DNA of 64,000 bases from Magnetococcus marinus MC-1 (GTDB taxonomy: Bacteria > Pseudomonadota > Magnetococcia > Magnetococcales > Magnetococcaceae), in the NCBI RefSeq assembly GCF_000014865.1, contig NC_008576.1, positions 2,943,501 to 3,007,500 of the forward strand, written 5' to 3'. The position numbers were made by a program, and so were the translations under genes. This document shows positions 1-8,908 of the stretch, one piece after another. The notes under the pieces were generated by a model. That model was not told the origin of the DNA, ran no database searches, and saw only the letters and a list, made by a program, of their open reading frames with translations. Positions within the stretch are counted from its first letter, which is position 1. Each line of letters opens with the position of its first letter.

Positions 1-123
1 CACCTGATAAGGGGCGGAGCAGCGATCCAACAAGGTAATGGTACGCCACCGCCCCACCAGCGCCGCCGCATCCGCCACCACTTTGGCATGCCCCCCCGCG
101 CCCACCACATAGAGTTCAGGCAT
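1..123 (-). CDS. NeuD/PglD-type sugar O-acyltransferase, N-terminal part only
   Basis: Only the first 41 codons lie in the window; the gene runs off the left edge. The ATG (complement of 121-123) opens a frame starting MPELYVVGAGGHAKVVADAA. A Rossmann-like strand followed by GAGGHAKVV is the nucleotide-binding start of the NeuD/PglD family, whose members usually acetylate amino sugars with a C-terminal left-handed beta-helix that is not visible here. The gene starts 3 bases after the gmhA stop, so the two are probably co-transcribed in a surface-polysaccharide locus. The family is well supported by the motif; substrate and completeness cannot be judged. Confidence 0.7.
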   Translation of the reverse strand, partial: MPELYVVGAGGHAKVVADAAALVGRWRTITLLDRCSAPYQV

Positions 124-126
124 CGC

Positions 127-753
127 CTATCCTTCCGCTTCAATATAGCCTTGGGTCAATAAAAACTCCTCGGTCAGCTCCATCAGCACATGCCCTGCGG
201 TAATATGCATCTCTTGCACCCGGCCCGTCTCTTTATCCGGCACCACCAACGCATGGTCACACAGGGCTAAAGCTGGGCCACCATCCCCCCCCAGCAACCC
301 CATGGTAATCAACCCCTGCTTACGCCCCTGCTCCAGCGCATGCAACACATTGGGGGAACGCCCCGAGGTGGTAATGCCCAGCAACACATCCCCGGCCACC
401 CCCAAAGCTTGCACCATACGCCCATAGTAGGCTGCGTAACTGTAATCGTTACCACAGGCGGTCATGGCAGAGGCATCCATGGCCAGACTCATAGCGGGCA
501 AGCCGGGGCGATTGATATGAGAGCGCAGCCGCACCAACAGCTCAGCCGCCAAATGCTGGGCGTCTGCCGCTGAGCCTCCATTGCCACATAGCAGCAGCTT
601 GTTACCAGCAGCCAAGGCGTTGGCAATAACCTGACCCATGCTGGCGAGCTGGGCCATATAGGCTCCCTCCAGCATGCGTGCTTTAAGCGCCAAGGAGCGT
701 TGGAACAGATCCCGCGCATAGCGCTCTGCCTGCTCTTGGGTCGATATAGGCAT
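127..753 (-). CDS. gmhA: Phosphoheptose isomerase GmhA-type (SIS domain)
   Basis: A 208-residue single-SIS-domain protein. GmhA converts sedoheptulose 7-phosphate to D-glycero-D-manno-heptose 7-phosphate, the first step to the ADP-heptose of the LPS inner core, in the cytoplasm. The signature GNGGSAADAQHLAAEL (about residues 57-72) is the GmhA phosphosugar-binding loop; a second SIS loop, GITTSGRSPNVL, is near residue 125. Length matches GmhA (190-210). The NeuD-like gene begins just downstream, fitting an LPS or capsule locus. The related DiaA shares the fold, but the GGSAADAQH loop and the context favour GmhA. Confidence 0.85.
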   Translation of the reverse strand: MPISTQEQAERYARDLFQRSLALKARMLEGAYMAQLASMGQVIANALAAGNKLLLCGNGGSAADAQHLAAELLVRLRSHINRPGLPAMSLAMDASAMTACGNDYSYAAYYGRMVQALGVAGDVLLGITTSGRSPNVLHALEQGRKQGLITMGLLGGDGGPALALCDHALVVPDKETGRVQEMHITAGHVLMELTEEFLLTQGYIEAEG

Positions 754-885
754 GACAGGACTCCTTATCTTTTTTCCACTGGGCTTGATTGAACGCCACG
801 CAACGGTTGCGAGCCCTCCCCATGAGCAAGCCCATCACACCCATGGCTAAATCACCTTAGCAAGGGGCAAGGGAGCAAGCCCTCT

Positions 886-1683
886 TTACCCCATCAACAT
901 TTTCACCCCCACCAGCAGCAAAAACAGGCCAAAGCCCCGCTTGAGCTTAACCCCATCCATGGCGTGGGCCCATTTAACCCCCAGCGGGGTGGTGAGCAAA
1001 GTCGCCGTGATGATCCCCAAAAAGACCGGCCACGCAACAAATCCCACACACCAATCGGGCCGTTGCGCGACCCCCTGGCCCGCCTGCATAAACCCAACGG
1101 TGCCAAACAGCGCCAAGACCAACCCCATGGCCGAAGAGGTGGCAACCGCCCGCTGCATCGACAACCCAAACAGCAGGCTTAGTGTGGGCACCGACAGGGT
1201 ACCCCCGCCAATACCAAACAGTGTGCTAATGCCCCCGATCACCCCCCCTATGAGGGGGCGGCTCCAACGGGGCCAGTGCAGCCCAGCCCCACCCCCATCC
1301 CGGCTGGCGGTGAGCATTTTAAGCCCCACCGCCATCTCAAACAGGGCAAACAGAATGCGTAGATGCTCACCCGCCATCCAGGCCGCCAGCCATGCCCCAC
1401 TCCAAGCCCCCAACAGCAGCCCCGGAGCAAACCACCCTACCATAGGCCACAACACCGCACCCTTTTTATGATGGTGCCAGGAGGCAGAGATGTTGGTCAC
1501 AATAATGGTCGCCAGCGAGGTCGCCACCGCCATCTGCATCACCACCCCGGTATCCACCCCATACCAAACAAACAGCAGCAGCAGGGTTGGCACCAAGACA
1601 ATGCCACCCCCCACCCCAAACAGACCGGCAACCACCCCGGCAAACAGTCCCGCAAAGGCCGAAACCAACACCAAATAGAGCAT
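886..1683 (-). CDS. TSUP family membrane exporter (TauE/SafE-like)
   Basis: A 265-residue polytopic membrane protein with about eight hydrophobic segments and two related halves, each carrying the glycine-rich motif of the TauE/SafE/TSUP family: GLFGVGGGIVLVPTL near residue 21 and STLFGIGGGTLSVPTL near residue 153. Family members move sulfite, sulfoacetate or other small sulfur and organic anions across the inner membrane. The substrate cannot be read from the sequence, and the neighbours (gmhA, hda) give no pathway clue. Length and duplicated motif are typical, so the family call is firm and the function open. Confidence 0.85.
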   Translation of the reverse strand: MLYLVLVSAFAGLFAGVVAGLFGVGGGIVLVPTLLLLFVWYGVDTGVVMQMAVATSLATIIVTNISASWHHHKKGAVLWPMVGWFAPGLLLGAWSGAWLAAWMAGEHLRILFALFEMAVGLKMLTASRDGGGAGLHWPRWSRPLIGGVIGGISTLFGIGGGTLSVPTLSLLFGLSMQRAVATSSAMGLVLALFGTVGFMQAGQGVAQRPDWCVGFVAWPVFLGIITATLLTTPLGVKWAHAMDGVKLKRGFGLFLLLVGVKMLMG

Positions 1684-1762
1684 TTTAACCCTTTCACCCC
1701 ACAGGCTAGACGCCTCCTCGCCAGCCCGCTATGGTGCCTTGACAAAGGGCGACCCACACACC

Positions 1763-2506
1763 CTACAGACCTAACACCTCTTTAGCTAAGGGTACCGTCA
1801 GGGCGCGCTGCTGTCGCAGCGCCTCCTCATCCAAGCGCTGGATGGTCTGCGCAAAAACCGGCACACTGCGGGGCAAGCGTAACAACAAAAAATGGCGCAC
1901 CGCTTCACTCAGGCGCAGTTGCCGGTCAGCCGCCATTTTATCCATAATCTGCCCCAAGGCGACCTCATCGGGCTCATCAATATGCAGCACCGGCCCCCAC
2001 AACAACCGCGAACGCAGATCATCGCGCAAACCGCTCATCGTGCTCGGATCCTCACGCCCAGCCCCTAATAGATGCCCCCCCGCCACCCGCAAACGGTTGT
2101 AGAGGTAGAGCACCCCCTCTTGCAAACCCACCGCATGTTCCAACAGCTCCAACTCATCAATGGCAGCCAAACGACAACTGCCATAGCGGTCAATAAAGCG
2201 AGATAGCAGCGCCTCGCTATGGGCTTTTGGTTGATTTTCCAAGTGCTTGGATAAGGTTGCCAGATCCAGATAAACCGCAGCATGTTCACCATATTGGGCC
2301 CGCACCGAAGCCACCGCCGCCTGTAAAAGATGGGTCTTTCCCGCCCCGGCTGCGCCGGTTAAGATTAACCCAGGCACCTTGGCCGCTTCCAACTGACGCA
2401 CCCCATGGATGGCGATGGTATTATGCGCCCCCACCACCAGGTTCTCCCACGAGAGTACCGGATCCAGAGGAAAAGCGATCAACAGTTGCGCTGAACCTGT
2501 GTGCAT
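1763..2506 (-). CDS. hda: DnaA-related AAA+ protein, Hda-type
   Basis: A 247-residue protein from the ATG at 2506, which overlaps the pgsA stop by one base (TAATG); the longer open frame upstream lies inside pgsA and looks non-coding. It shows a Walker A loop (GAAGAGKTHLL), a Walker B strand (LAAIDELELL) and a DnaA-like AAA+ body but no DnaA C-terminal DNA-binding domain. This is the layout of Hda, which with the sliding clamp stimulates ATP hydrolysis by DnaA and limits re-initiation. An early clamp-binding-like segment, QLLIAFPL (about residues 6-13), matches the QLxL.F-type motif of Hda. The order DUF2066-pgsA-hda divergent from purMN is common in proteobacteria. Confidence 0.8.
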   Translation of the reverse strand: MHTGSAQLLIAFPLDPVLSWENLVVGAHNTIAIHGVRQLEAAKVPGLILTGAAGAGKTHLLQAAVASVRAQYGEHAAVYLDLATLSKHLENQPKAHSEALLSRFIDRYGSCRLAAIDELELLEHAVGLQEGVLYLYNRLRVAGGHLLGAGREDPSTMSGLRDDLRSRLLWGPVLHIDEPDEVALGQIMDKMAADRQLRLSEAVRHFLLLRLPRSVPVFAQTIQRLDEEALRQQRALTVPLAKEVLGL

Positions 2507-3069
2507 TATTCCCGTCCACCAAAAAAACCGGTTGTCACCCCATGCCCCTCGGCACGATGGCTCCAGGACCAAATATAGGCGACACCAGAAACCACCGTGG
2601 TCACCATCACCACCCACACCATGATCGCCACCCCCCCCTCAAACCAACCATAGTTGTGATGGGCCATGGCCATCCCTAACACCATGATTTGCGCCGCTGT
2701 ATTAATTTTGCTGATAAACAGAGGCTCCATTTTTAAATCCCCGGTGGTGATCTGGTAGAGGATGGCTCCGCCAATAATAATCAGATCCCGCGTAACCACC
2801 AGCAGGGTTAACCATAGGGGCATTTGGTGGGTCCAAGTTAGGGTGACAAAGCCCGCAATTAGCAGCATTTTATCCGCAAGAGGGTCCAAAAAACCGCCCA
2901 ACTCCGTTACCTGCCCCAACCGCTTGGCGAGGTAGCCATCCAAGGCGTCGGTGATACCCGCCAGCACAAAGATCCATAACGCCCACTGCCCATGCCCTTC
3001 AAAAACGCACCAGATAAATATGGGTACCATAAAAATCCGGGCAAACGAGAGCAGGTTGGGCAGGTTCAT
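2506..3069 (-). CDS. pgsA: CDP-alcohol phosphatidyltransferase, probable PgsA
   Basis: A 187-residue inner-membrane enzyme with several hydrophobic helices. The CDP-alcohol phosphotransferase signature is seen as DALDGYLAKR...GGFLDPLADK (about residues 41-67), with the metal-binding aspartates. PgsA joins CDP-diacylglycerol and glycerol 3-phosphate to give phosphatidylglycerol phosphate. The N-terminus MNLPNLLSFARI resembles PgsA rather than PssA or Cls-type enzymes. It is coupled on both sides: the ATGA at 3066-3069 overlaps the DUF2066 gene and TAATG overlaps hda. The enzyme class is firm, the exact acceptor slightly less so. Confidence 0.85.
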   Translation of the reverse strand: MNLPNLLSFARIFMVPIFIWCVFEGHGQWALWIFVLAGITDALDGYLAKRLGQVTELGGFLDPLADKMLLIAGFVTLTWTHQMPLWLTLLVVTRDLIIIGGAILYQITTGDLKMEPLFISKINTAAQIMVLGMAMAHHNYGWFEGGVAIMVWVVMVTTVVSGVAYIWSWSHRAEGHGVTTGFFGGRE

Positions 3070-4274
3070 CTGCCACCCCCGACGCGACCGGCAAAGGGGT
3101 CGTTGAAAGGGGCTGGAAAACTTAATGGACTCAACGCCCAGTACCCCTCGGCCAACTGGACCTGCCAGCCCGCCTTAACAATGGCCCGTTGCAGGGCACT
3201 ATCTTCGCCCTGATAATCCAGCTCCAACACCACGCCCCGGTTATTCAAGCCACTCACCCGCAAAGCGGCCACTCCAGCCTGCTCCCGGAGCTGCTGGGCC
3301 AACTGCGCATAGCGCTTAAGATCCATGCGATGCTCCACCTCCAGCACCAATCGGTGGCGCATGCTGGAGCGGCTGGCGTGCTGATTGATCCAGGCTTCTT
3401 GAAACTGTACAATCAGCTGTTTGGCGATCTGATCGGCATGGCAACGCTCCGCATCCGCTTGATCGGCCGCATAGCTGGTGGCCTGCCCCAGGCGCTGCTG
3501 GGCCGCAAGCCCATTGCCGCCATGAATAATCTGTCCTTGGCTTTGAAAAAAGGGGGCATCAAACAGGTCGACGGGGGGGTTGCGGTAGACCTGACCATTG
3601 ACCATCCACACCTGATTAACCCCATAGCGCTGGGCCACCCAACGGTAAAGCCAAGGATCGCCCGCAATAATTTTATCGGGTTTAAGATTGACCATATCCA
3701 CCGTATCTTCCAACGGTGTAAAGATCTGCATGCCAATCTGCTCGCCGTGAAACTGGACAGCTTCCATCAAAGCGTGATCAAACGCAGAGACTTTATCGCT
3801 ATCCCGCTGCATGGTAATCAACAAAATGGGGGGAAAGGGCACCTCGGAGTAGTTGACCCCCTGCCCATCGAGGCGGCTACGCACCTGCTCGCGGGAAAAA
3901 GTGACCGAGAGGATAAGGTCTACGGCGCTCCCATCGGGTTGCCACTTTTCGCTGTTGACGGTTATGCGCTTGGTCAGTTTATCCACATCTTTATATAGCC
4001 CTCGTAAAAAATCATGCTGCTCTTGGCGTTCTGACAGACCAATCATGCGGCTAAACAGACGATCCAGCGCAATGCTTTTACCCCGCCACAGTCCCACCGC
4101 CCGGGGGCTGCTCTGCTGCTTAGGCAGCGGCAGTGTCACCCTGACCCGGACACTTTCTACCTGATAGATAGAGCTATCTTGCTGCTGGGCCTGTAGCGGC
4201 CTTGCCGTCAGCGTTACCAGCAGGGTAAGCGTAAATACAAGGGCAACCAGGCCCGTTTGCGGAGTCAATTTCAT
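3066..4274 (-). CDS. DUF2066-type exported protein
   Basis: About 402 residues from the ATG at 4274 (an in-frame ATG at 4283 has a better placed purine-rich stretch; the frame is open further up to 4424 but lacks protein character). It starts with a signal peptide, a hydrophobic core about TGLVALVFTLTLLVTLTA followed by LQAQ as probable cleavage site, so it is likely periplasmic. The body shows repeated features of the DUF2066 family, which in proteobacteria lies next to purM and hda; no catalytic motif is visible and no function is established. It is the first gene of a tightly overlapped operon with pgsA and hda. Family assignment rests on context and general resemblance. Confidence 0.65.
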   Translation of the reverse strand: MKLTPQTGLVALVFTLTLLVTLTARPLQAQQQDSSIYQVESVRVRVTLPLPKQQSSPRAVGLWRGKSIALDRLFSRMIGLSERQEQHDFLRGLYKDVDKLTKRITVNSEKWQPDGSAVDLILSVTFSREQVRSRLDGQGVNYSEVPFPPILLITMQRDSDKVSAFDHALMEAVQFHGEQIGMQIFTPLEDTVDMVNLKPDKIIAGDPWLYRWVAQRYGVNQVWMVNGQVYRNPPVDLFDAPFFQSQGQIIHGGNGLAAQQRLGQATSYAADQADAERCHADQIAKQLIVQFQEAWINQHASRSSMRHRLVLEVEHRMDLKRYAQLAQQLREQAGVAALRVSGLNNRGVVLELDYQGEDSALQRAIVKAGWQVQLAEGYWALSPLSFPAPFNDPFAGRVGGGR

Positions 4275-4478
4275 CAAGAACATGCGCTTCCGGTCCATCA
4301 AGAGTGGAATCGTGTTGCGAGAGCCACAGTCGCAGCTTATAATCGCCCCAAGCCAACGTCTGCTGAACGTCTGTAACCAAGCCCCGCGTGTTGGGGCGTT
4401 CGGCGTTGCAGCGTAGCCGACCAACGCTTTATATTACCCCCCCGTATCCACACAACAAAGGCTAAAACGGAACTTTTC

Positions 4479-5540
4479 ATGGCCCACAATCAAGACGCCT
4501 CCTCACCCAGCGGCATGACTTACCGTGATGCAGGGGTTGATATCGACGCAGGTAACCGTCTGGTCTCTATGATCAAGCGCTCGGTGGCATCCACCCACCG
4601 CCCCGAAGTGCGTAGTGATCTGGGGGGCTTTGGAGCCCTGTTTGATCTGGACACCCGTAAATATCAAGACCCCGTCTTGGTCTCGGCCACCGATGGCGTA
4701 GGCACCAAATTAAAATTGGCTTTTCTCACCGGTAAGCATGACACCGTGGGCATTGACTTGGTGGCGATGTCGGTTAACGATCTGGTGGTTCAGGGGGCCG
4801 AGCCGCTTTTCTTTTTAGATTATTTTGCCTGTGGCAAGCTCTCCCCCGAAACCGCCGCCACGGTGGTTGAAGGCATCGCAACGGGCTGTCGCGCGGCGGG
4901 TTGCGCCTTAATTGGGGGCGAAACCGCCGAAATGCCCGGTTTTTATACCGAGGGTGAATATGATCTGGCCGGTTTTGCGGTAGGTGCGGTGGATAAACAT
5001 AAGATTATTGATGGCCGCCATATCAGCCCGGGGGATGCCATTATTGGTTTGGCCTCCTCGGGTCCCCACTCCAACGGTTACTCCCTGATTCGTAAATTGG
5101 TATTGGGGCAGAGCGGCCCTGGTTTGGAGGCCGACTTTAATGGCAAACCCTTGGGTGAAGTGCTGTTAACCCCTACCCACATCTATGTATTGCCCTTGCT
5201 GGAGTTGGCAAAAACCCACGCCATTCATGGCTTGGTGCATATTACCGGCGGCGGCTTTTGGGAGAATATCCCCCGCATTTTGCCCGACGCTACCGGTGCG
5301 CTGCTCAAACGCAGCTGTTGGCAGCAGCCCGAGGTATTTAACCTTTTGCAAAAGCTTGGTAACATTGCTGAAGATGAGATGTTGCGCACCTTTAACTGTG
5401 GTCTCGGCATGCTGGTCATCGTGCCCGCAACCCAGGCCGACAGCGCCCTGGCCCAGCTACGCGCCGCCGGGGAGCAAGCCGAACTGGTGGGGGAAATCAC
5501 CTCCTGTAAAGAGGGTGACGCACGGGTGGTTATCCTATGA
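4479..5540 (+). CDS. purM: Phosphoribosylformylglycinamidine cyclo-ligase
   Basis: A 353-residue AIR synthetase, usual PurM length. It makes 5-aminoimidazole ribonucleotide from FGAM and ATP in purine synthesis. Visible landmarks are [12 protein letters not shown] at the N-terminus, the ATP/phosphate-binding segment [13 protein letters not shown] (about residue 69), [11 protein letters not shown] (about residue 148) and the glycine-rich [13 protein letters not shown] in the C-terminal half. It is followed by purN with a 4-base ATGA overlap, so the two are translationally coupled, and it diverges from the DUF2066-pgsA-hda operon. Confidence 0.97.
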   Translation: MAHNQDASSPSGMTYRDAGVDIDAGNRLVSMIKRSVASTHRPEVRSDLGGFGALFDLDTRKYQDPVLVSATDGVGTKLKLAFLTGKHDTVGIDLVAMSVNDLVVQGAEPLFFLDYFACGKLSPETAATVVEGIATGCRAAGCALIGGETAEMPGFYTEGEYDLAGFAVGAVDKHKIIDGRHISPGDAIIGLASSGPHSNGYSLIRKLVLGQSGPGLEADFNGKPLGEVLLTPTHIYVLPLLELAKTHAIHGLVHITGGGFWENIPRILPDATGALLKRSCWQQPEVFNLLQKLGNIAEDEMLRTFNCGLGMLVIVPATQADSALAQLRAAGEQAELVGEITSCKEGDARVVIL

Positions 5541-6199
5541 GCGGGGCAAGCTTTCGTATTGGTGTACTGATCTCGGGTTCTGGCAGCAATCTGCAAGCTC
5601 TTATTGATGGGGTTAAGAGCGGTTTTATTCCCGCAGAGATCGCCTTGGTGATTAGCAATAAGGCCGATGCCTATGGCCTGACCCGTGCCCGCGAGGCGGG
5701 GATTGAGACGCGGGTGGTGGATCATAAAACCTTTGAGGGCCGCAGCCCTTTTGAGCATGAACTTATTCGCGCGCTGGATGATGCCGGTGTGGAGTTGGTC
5801 TGTTTGGCTGGTTTTATGCGGGTATTGACCCCCCTATTTGTGCGCCACTATTTGGGCCGGTTGATCAACATTCACCCCTCTTTACTGCCCGCTTTTGCAG
5901 GGCTGCATGTGCAGCAGCGGGCCATTGATGCGGGGGTGCGTTTTAGTGGCTGTACCGTCCATTTTGTGGAAGAAGAGGTGGATGCAGGGCCTATTATCGC
6001 CCAAGCGGTGGTACCTGTACTGCCCAGCGACCGTGCTGAAGATCTGGCCAAGCGCATTTTAACCCAAGAGCACCGGCTCTATCCGTGGGCGGTTAAGCTG
6101 TTTGTGGAGGGGCGCACCCAGGTTAAGGAGCGGGTCGTACATATTCAACCGGCCCAATGGGGCGCTGAGCAGGCATTGATCGGCCCAACCCCCGACTGA
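5537..6199 (+). CDS. purN: Phosphoribosylglycinamide formyltransferase
   Basis: A 220-residue folate-dependent GAR transformylase, which moves a formyl group from 10-formyl-THF to GAR. The N-terminal phosphate loop is [13 protein letters not shown]. The catalytic block includes LAGFMRVL and the region [24 protein letters not shown] (split here between residues about 113-137), with the conserved Asn-His pair, and later [19 protein letters not shown] with the catalytic aspartate. It overlaps purM by ATGA. Nothing unusual. Confidence 0.97.
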   Translation: MSGASFRIGVLISGSGSNLQALIDGVKSGFIPAEIALVISNKADAYGLTRAREAGIETRVVDHKTFEGRSPFEHELIRALDDAGVELVCLAGFMRVLTPLFVRHYLGRLINIHPSLLPAFAGLHVQQRAIDAGVRFSGCTVHFVEEEVDAGPIIAQAVVPVLPSDRAEDLAKRILTQEHRLYPWAVKLFVEGRTQVKERVVHIQPAQWGAEQALIGPTPD

Positions 6200-6364
6200 T
6201 CCGCCCGCACCATGACAGATGATAAGAGCAGCCTTGTCAGGAACGCATAACGATATGGCCCCACCCCCACTGAAAAGGTCATACGCTGAGTAAGGCGGGT
6301 AAACCGTCATGGCTACGCTGGATCTTATAGGTATGGCGGGGGATGCAACCGTGGGGCTGTATTT

Positions 6365-6667
6365 TTATGCACCACGGCCATCCACCAGCGCCTCCAGCAC
6401 CTGCTGGCCCAGGGCCGCCGTGAGCACCCGCTCCACCTGCTGAAGATCCGCTTGACCATAGAGATAGAGCTCTTGCACCCCGCCCCCTGCCACCCGCACC
6501 CGAGTGCGGTTGGCATCCGCTGAAAGTTTAATGCGCAACACCCCACCCCGCCCACCCTTGGGATCAATAGGGCCTGGGTGGGGATGAAAACCACTCCGAC
6601 TGAGCACCTCCGCCACCCGTCTGGCGTGGGGGGTCAGGGTGCTATGGCGGGTACCACGCCGCCCCAT
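6365..6667 (-). CDS. Small protein of unknown function directly after aroB
   Basis: A 100-residue frame whose ATG abuts the aroB stop codon (complement of 6668-6670) with no gap, as expected for a coupled downstream gene. The protein is rich in Arg and Gly with no signal peptide or membrane segment; the middle (LRIKLSADANRTRVRV, then ELYLYGQADLQQVERVLTAAL) reads like a small alpha/beta fold. I do not recognise the family; it shows no DUF167 signature. The position supports expression, but the coding claim rests mainly on spacing and frame length. Confidence 0.5.
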   Translation of the reverse strand: MGRRGTRHSTLTPHARRVAEVLSRSGFHPHPGPIDPKGGRGGVLRIKLSADANRTRVRVAGGGVQELYLYGQADLQQVERVLTAALGQQVLEALVDGRGA

Positions 6668-7777
6668 TTAGTTTTGCACATCCGACGCATAGGGGGCTAA
6701 CACCTGAGCCAGACTGGCATCGGTCACATCATCCACCACTACCGCAGCGCCCATACCCGTGGGCAATACAAAACGCATCTTACCCGCGACCACCTTTTTA
6801 TCGCGCCCCATGGCATCCAAATAGGCCGCCAACGGCTGGCGCTGCGCGGGAAACTCCGGCAGGCCCGCCCGCACAATCAAAGCCCGCACCCTTGCAACCA
6901 AAGCGGCATCCACCATGCCCCGCAGATAGGCCATGTGCGCCGCCATCATCATGCCCATACCGACCGCTTCGCCATGCAGGTTTTCACCATAACCTGCCAA
7001 ATTTTCAATCGCATGTCCAAAGGTATGACCCAGATTTAATAAGGCCCGTACCCCCGTTTCCCGCTCATCCTTGGCCACCACCTCGGCCTTGATCACACAG
7101 CAACGATGCACCACCTTAGCCAACACCCCATAATCCAGCGCCAGCAGGGGCTCTAATTGCTCCTCTAACTGCTGAAACAGGGCCTCATCCCAGATAATGC
7201 CATACTTAATCACCTCGGCCAGTCCCGCCAACAACTCCCGCTTGGGCAGCGTGTGCAGGGTCGCCAAATCCATCAACACCAACTTGGGTTGATAAAAGGC
7301 ACCAATCAGGTTTTTGCCCAAGGGGTGGTTAATGCCGGTTTTCCCCCCCACCGAACTATCCACCTGCGCGAGCAGCGTGGTGGGTACCTGCACATAGGGC
7401 ACCCCCCGCAGTAATGAGGCCGCCGCATAACCCGCCATATCCCCAACCACCCCGCCCCCCAGCGCCACAATCGCCCCTTGGCGTTCAAACTTGGCACCAA
7501 TCAGTGCATCAAAAATGAGATTGAGGGTCTCCCAATTTTTATAGCGCTCGCCATCGGGCAAAATCACCAGTGTGACCTGAAAACCCGCCTCTTCCAAGCT
7601 GCGAATGACCGTTTCAGCATAGAGTGGGGCTACGGTCTCATTGGTCACTAAACCAATCTGCCGACCTTTGAGCATCGGTTTTAAACGCGCCCCCAAACTG
7701 GCCAGCACATTTTCACCAATCACGATCTCATAGCTGCGGTCTCCCAGATCCAGGGAGAGGGTTTCACGTACGGACAT
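6668..7777 (-). CDS. aroB: 3-dehydroquinate synthase
   Basis: A 369-residue NAD- and metal-dependent enzyme that turns DAHP into 3-dehydroquinate, the second step of the shikimate pathway. The NAD-binding GGGVVGDMAGYAAA (about residues 106-119), the PTTLLAQVDSSVGGKTGINH block (about 131-150) and the zinc-ligand region LNLGHTFGHAIE (about 246-257) are all intact. The aroK shikimate kinase that often precedes aroB is not here; instead a PilQ-N-terminus-like gene lies 50 bases upstream. Confidence 0.97.
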   Translation of the reverse strand: MSVRETLSLDLGDRSYEIVIGENVLASLGARLKPMLKGRQIGLVTNETVAPLYAETVIRSLEEAGFQVTLVILPDGERYKNWETLNLIFDALIGAKFERQGAIVALGGGVVGDMAGYAAASLLRGVPYVQVPTTLLAQVDSSVGGKTGINHPLGKNLIGAFYQPKLVLMDLATLHTLPKRELLAGLAEVIKYGIIWDEALFQQLEEQLEPLLALDYGVLAKVVHRCCVIKAEVVAKDERETGVRALLNLGHTFGHAIENLAGYGENLHGEAVGMGMMMAAHMAYLRGMVDAALVARVRALIVRAGLPEFPAQRQPLAAYLDAMGRDKKVVAGKMRFVLPTGMGAAVVVDDVTDASLAQVLAPYASDVQN

Positions 7778-7827
7778 AAGATGCTCTCAACAGGGCAAAG
7801 GCTCCCCCTTAAAGAAGCCTGATTAAA

Positions 7828-8814
7828 CTAGGGCCTACGAACAATTTGCAGCCGATCCTCACCCTCCAGCGGTTGCAGTGACCAGCCATAGGCATCCAGC
7901 AACTGTACCAGAGCCTGAGCCGCTGCTGTACTGGTAAAAGTCTGATTTTCCACGATCCCCTGCAACCCTTCTAGCCCAACCAAGCTTAATTGTGCCTGCT
8001 GAGCCAACAGATGCGCGGCTTCTGCCAGCGAGGCCGCGACAAATTGATAGCTGGGCAAAGGGGTGGCTAAGGCGTGATCTTTCATCCGGGCACTATGGTA
8101 ACGGCTGTGACTGAGGGTCACTTGATAACGACCATCGCGCTGCTCCAGCCGCCAGTGCTGCTTGGCATCCCGCAGCCCCACCGTTAAGCGCAGCCCACCC
8201 TCATGGTGACTGAGTTGCAGCCCCCGCACCCAGGCATCGGCACCGGGCAAGGGCGGCAGCCGATGGCTAAGCTGAGGCCAATCCAACACCAGCGTCGCTG
8301 TCGCAGGCAACCACTGTACACGAGGCTCAGGTAAGGGGGCATCCCCCTGAATAAAAAGATGCCACGCTTGCTCGTCCCACTGCACCTCCATATGGGTCAC
8401 GGCGGGCGAATCGGCTTCAGCAGCCGGAGACGACCGCCACTGCAAGCGCAACCCTTGAGGGGTTAGCGCCCATTGCGGCGTGGGGTCATGGGCTGTGAGC
8501 AGCAGCAGCACACCGTTATCCCGCCACTGTAGCGTGGCTGGCAGGGTTTTATCCAGCACCGGCGGGGCAATCTGTTGCCATAACGCAGAGGGGCACTGTA
8601 AGCTCAGTCCATATTCTGGCCAACCCTCCAACACTTGGCAAAGTTTGGGATCTTTAGAGAGTGCCTCCAGGGGCAAAAAAAGTGTCATCTCGCCCTGTGC
8701 GCCTTGCTCCAACCGGGCTGTTGCCCCCCAAACCGGTAGAGTGAGCAAAAAAATGAGGCCAAATAGAAGAATCTGCGCCCAAATGCACGGCGTGACCTTT
8801 TGGAACAGCTTCAT
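7828..8814 (-). CDS. Exported protein resembling the N-terminal part of a PilQ secretin (AMIN/STN-like)
   Basis: About 328 residues from the ATG at 8814 (a GTG at 8832 is also in frame). It has a signal peptide or anchor with hydrophobic core ILLFGLIFLLTLPVWG. The middle (about 125-235) has the strand-rich pattern of AMIN domains, and the last about 75 residues (PSYQFVAASLAEAAHLLA ... LLDAYGWSLQPL) look like a secretin/TonB short N-terminal (STN) domain. No secretin pore domain follows. In many gammaproteobacteria ponA, pilMNOPQ, aroK and aroB are neighbours; here this gene sits between aroB and divergent PBP1A, so it may be a shortened pilQ or a specialised envelope protein. Domain calls are by eye. 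Confidence 0.55.
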   Translation of the reverse strand: MKLFQKVTPCIWAQILLFGLIFLLTLPVWGATARLEQGAQGEMTLFLPLEALSKDPKLCQVLEGWPEYGLSLQCPSALWQQIAPPVLDKTLPATLQWRDNGVLLLLTAHDPTPQWALTPQGLRLQWRSSPAAEADSPAVTHMEVQWDEQAWHLFIQGDAPLPEPRVQWLPATATLVLDWPQLSHRLPPLPGADAWVRGLQLSHHEGGLRLTVGLRDAKQHWRLEQRDGRYQVTLSHSRYHSARMKDHALATPLPSYQFVAASLAEAAHLLAQQAQLSLVGLEGLQGIVENQTFTSTAAAQALVQLLDAYGWSLQPLEGEDRLQIVRRP

Positions 8815-8908
8815 AAACGGTAAACTATCCACTTTTGAGTGCCCCTAGGGTTTGGGGTGCGCCATAGGTTCATTGATTTCACCCAAAACGGAACGGCGAA
8901 ACCACTCC

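Noticed and set aside
3189-3998. Long plus-strand frame (269 codons)
   Set aside because: It is antisense to the DUF2066 gene, has no ribosome-binding site and no protein features; a shadow of the GC-rich minus-strand gene.
6365-6667. DUF167/YggU identity for the gene after aroB
   Set aside because: The size fits, but the DUF167 signature (GxANxALI-type core) is missing.
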